Shown: positions 12,828-14,664 of the stretch, piece by piece
How the letters are laid out: every line of letters begins with the position of its first letter
How positions within the stretch are numbered: position 1 is the stretch's first letter
Assembly: GCA_964634615.1 (NCBI GenBank)
Contig: CAZWLQ010000018.1
Span: forward strand, 1-14,664
Source: EsbW-18 sp964634615
GTDB lineage: Bacteria > Patescibacteriota > Minisyncoccia > Phycocordibacterales > EsbW-18
Length of the DNA: 14,664 bases
Direction: 5' to 3'
Notes under the pieces: generated by a model
Seen by the model: only the letters and a program-made list of their open reading frames with translations
The model's database searches: none
Told to the model about the DNA's origin: nothing
Program-made: the position numbers and the translations under genes

Positions 12828-13763
12828 ATGAGAAGCAAAGAGGAATTGTTTGACAGTCACGGGTTCAAGGGCTTCACGTCGAGTGAGCTCTTGGAGCTTC
12901 AGGAGAAGTTCGTCCAAAGTCGTTTCGCGGAAAAGACGTGGTTCAACCGCCCCGACATCGAAGAGTGGTTTCACAAACGAGAGCAGGCGCCGATCGAAAT
13001 CTCTGAAATCGAAGTCTGGAGGGAACTGCTCGACTGCAGTCGCAAGATTGCAGGTCGTTTCGGGGAGTGCTCGGACAAAGAGGCGATTCGTCGCTACGGA
13101 GCGCGGTACCCGGTAGATGTCAAGAAGCTCCCGGAAGATTTCTATGAAGAGGAGGGAGCATCCGCCATGAACGTTCACCTCGATCACATGGTCAAATCCG
13201 GCCTCTGGGATCTGTACATTGGTGACGGTGTCACGTGCCTCGGGAAGTTCTCGGATCTGACTCTGATTTTCGAGCACGCTTCTGCGAGTGGCTGTGGCAC
13301 GTGGAGACTTCATCACATCGAAGCACTCCTTTCAATTTTCCTTGCCCAAGCATGTGGGAAGGATGACCGACGACTCGCAGCCGATGTCTTTCTCCGAGAG
13401 ACGCTCGGACGGTGCATCGCGCACGTTCGTACAGAAGCCGAAAAGGATTTCGCTGCCGCTACTGCGGTGAGTCCTGACGGAAACATCGTCTGTGTCGATA
13501 GAGTGCTGCTTTTGTCCGAAGGAAGGAACGGGTTCGGACGGTTTCCGTCCAGCATGTTTTCTTCTCACAAGATCTTTCTGGACAAATCAGCGTACGAACG
13601 TCTCCCAGGCCAGTTTTCGGAGCAGGAGTTGTTCGAGAGGTGCACCATCTTGAGAGAAGGAAGAGACGTACAATTCTTCGCCTCCATGCGAGAGGGCAGG
13701 ACTTCGAGTGACGTGCTTTGTGTGTCGGCCGGATTTCTTGCTCCGGCAGTGCCTCGCGCCTGA
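12828..13763 (+). CDS. orphan protein, 311 aa, upstream of rRNA
   Basis: I do not recognise a family. The sequence looks soluble and mixed alpha/beta: a helical, charged N-terminal third (SSELLELQEKFVQSRFAEKTWFNRPDIEEWFHKRE, then WRELLDCSRKIAGRFGECSDKEAIRRYGARYP), a Gly/Cys-containing middle (LYIGDGVTCLGKFSDLTLIFEHASASGCGTWRLHHIEALLSIFLAQACGKDDRR), and a C-terminal part with SPDGNIVCVDRVLLLSEGRNGFG and CTILREGRDVQFFASMREG. Seven cysteines and several histidines are present, but no metal-site pattern is clear. AGGAGG at 12815-12820 is 7 nt upstream of the ATG. Terminators lie on both sides, so it is a single-gene unit just before the rRNA promoter. Function unknown. Confidence 0.75.
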   Translation: MRSKEELFDSHGFKGFTSSELLELQEKFVQSRFAEKTWFNRPDIEEWFHKREQAPIEISEIEVWRELLDCSRKIAGRFGECSDKEAIRRYGARYPVDVKKLPEDFYEEEGASAMNVHLDHMVKSGLWDLYIGDGVTCLGKFSDLTLIFEHASASGCGTWRLHHIEALLSIFLAQACGKDDRRLAADVFLRETLGRCIAHVRTEAEKDFAAATAVSPDGNIVCVDRVLLLSEGRNGFGRFPSSMFSSHKIFLDKSAYERLPGQFSEQELFERCTILREGRDVQFFASMREGRTSSDVLCVSAGFLAPAVPRA

Positions 13764-13784
13764 CACTGATTCACTGGGTATTTC

Positions 13785-13821
13785 GCCCCGTTCCGCATTG
13801 CGGAACGGGGCTTTGACTTTT
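13785..13821 (+). terminator. strong terminator before rRNA operon, repeat copy 2
   Basis: A perfect 12-bp stem, GCCCCGTTCCGC / GCGGAACGGGGC, with a 3-nt loop is followed by TTTGACTTTT. Bases 13801-13821 are identical to 12699-12719. The terminator insulates the rRNA promoter from the upstream gene. Confidence 0.85.
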
Positions 13822-13863
13822 CCACCGACTATCCCCGGAATCGGTTCAAAACCCTTACAGCGC

Positions 13864-13892
13864 TTGACAGGGTAGTTTCGGCCGTCTATAAT
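13864..13892 (+). promoter_or_regulatory. consensus rRNA promoter
   Basis: TTGACA (13864-13869), exactly 17 nt, then TATAAT (13887-13892): both hexamers match the sigma-70-type consensus perfectly. The expected start near 13899 gives a leader of about 270 nt before 16S rRNA. It is the strongest promoter in the window. Confidence 0.9.
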
Positions 13893-13899
13893 TGCGGTC

Positions 13900-14168
13900 A
13901 CTGTCTGAGGGGATGGTATGTGACTGAATCGGGCGAAGAACCCGATTTTACATTCTGTCATTTCAGAGAGTGCGTACTTTGAAAACTAAATAGTTAGATG
14001 GAGTACAAATACTCTGCTATGTGCCACCGCGCATATGCAGAAAACTCCGTCTATTCCTAAACAAAAAACTCTCTATATAAGCGTCGGTGTGTATGAGCTA
14101 CGCACTGACAAACACAATGTAGCGAAAGAAAAAAACTTCGTGTTGTTTCTTTTGTTCCGTTCTAAATT
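13900..14168 (+). promoter_or_regulatory. structured rRNA leader with boxA-like site
   Basis: This transcribed leader has no convincing gene. It holds a hairpin AATCGGG/CCCGATT (13926-13946), then a boxA-like TGCGTACTTTGAAAACT (13971-13987) similar to NusB/S10 antitermination sites. A long stem-loop follows (AGATGGAGT with ACTCCGTCT, 13996-14052, enclosing CTGCTATGTGC with GCATATGCAG). Two more stems are GTCGGTGTG/CGCACTGAC (14083-14109) and CGAAAGAAA/TTTCTTTTG (14123-14154). Such leaders usually support antitermination and pre-rRNA folding or processing. Confidence 0.65.

Positions 14169-14664
<496 letters not shown>

Noticed and set aside
13587..13961. 124-aa reading frame on the minus strand upstream of the rRNA promoter
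   Set aside because: It is antisense to the 311-aa gene, its terminator and the consensus rRNA promoter; no start signals.

Overview
The window looks like chromosomal DNA of a Candidate Phyla Radiation (Patescibacteria) bacterium, probably in the Parcubacteria. The main evidence is the 5' third of a 16S rRNA gene that starts near 14169. It has a shortened helix 17, the variant 'ACACCTACGGGTGGCTGCAG' around E. coli position 340, and an unusual 530 loop. A GxxExxY-type nuclease domain and many monocistronic genes with very short spacers fit the same group. The placement is inferred from these signatures and was not computed.

Layout from left to right. smpB (-) is divergent from a 92-codon orphan gene. 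Next come ftsH, a charged 172-aa protein and a DEAD-box RNA helicase, all on +. A two-gene micro-operon follows: a possible Sm-like 77-aa protein and a 35-aa single-pass membrane peptide. A membrane-anchored alpha-toroid protein (-), a tRNA-Ile(UAU) (-) and an ABC exporter (+) come next. An exported orphan protein (-) lies downstream of recG (-). Two orphan genes (+) then lead to a consensus promoter, a structured leader of about 270 nt, and 16S rRNA running off the right end.

Two kinds of gene can be told apart. Seven conserved or housekeeping-like genes (smpB, ftsH, the 172-aa gene, the DEAD-box gene, the toroid protein, the ABC exporter and recG) have a -10-like box ending only 6-10 nt before the start codon and no usable Shine-Dalgarno site, so their mRNAs should be leaderless. 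Five lead orphan genes (starts at 631, 5165, 9472, 12391 and 12828) instead have a -35-like TTGA element, a real 5' UTR, a strong Shine-Dalgarno site and a GC-rich hairpin terminator. They look like self-contained expression cassettes.

The most unusual gene is recG. A complete GxxExxY PD-(D/E)XK nuclease domain sits in frame between helicase motifs II and III. Its coding segment is bracketed by inverted arrays of a short GCGGA repeat, as expected for a domain that arrived as a unit. Other points of note are the rare tRNA-Ile(UAU), a compensated change in the 16S 530-loop pseudoknot that breaks the common 515F primer site, and a Gly-to-Leu change in RecG motif VI.
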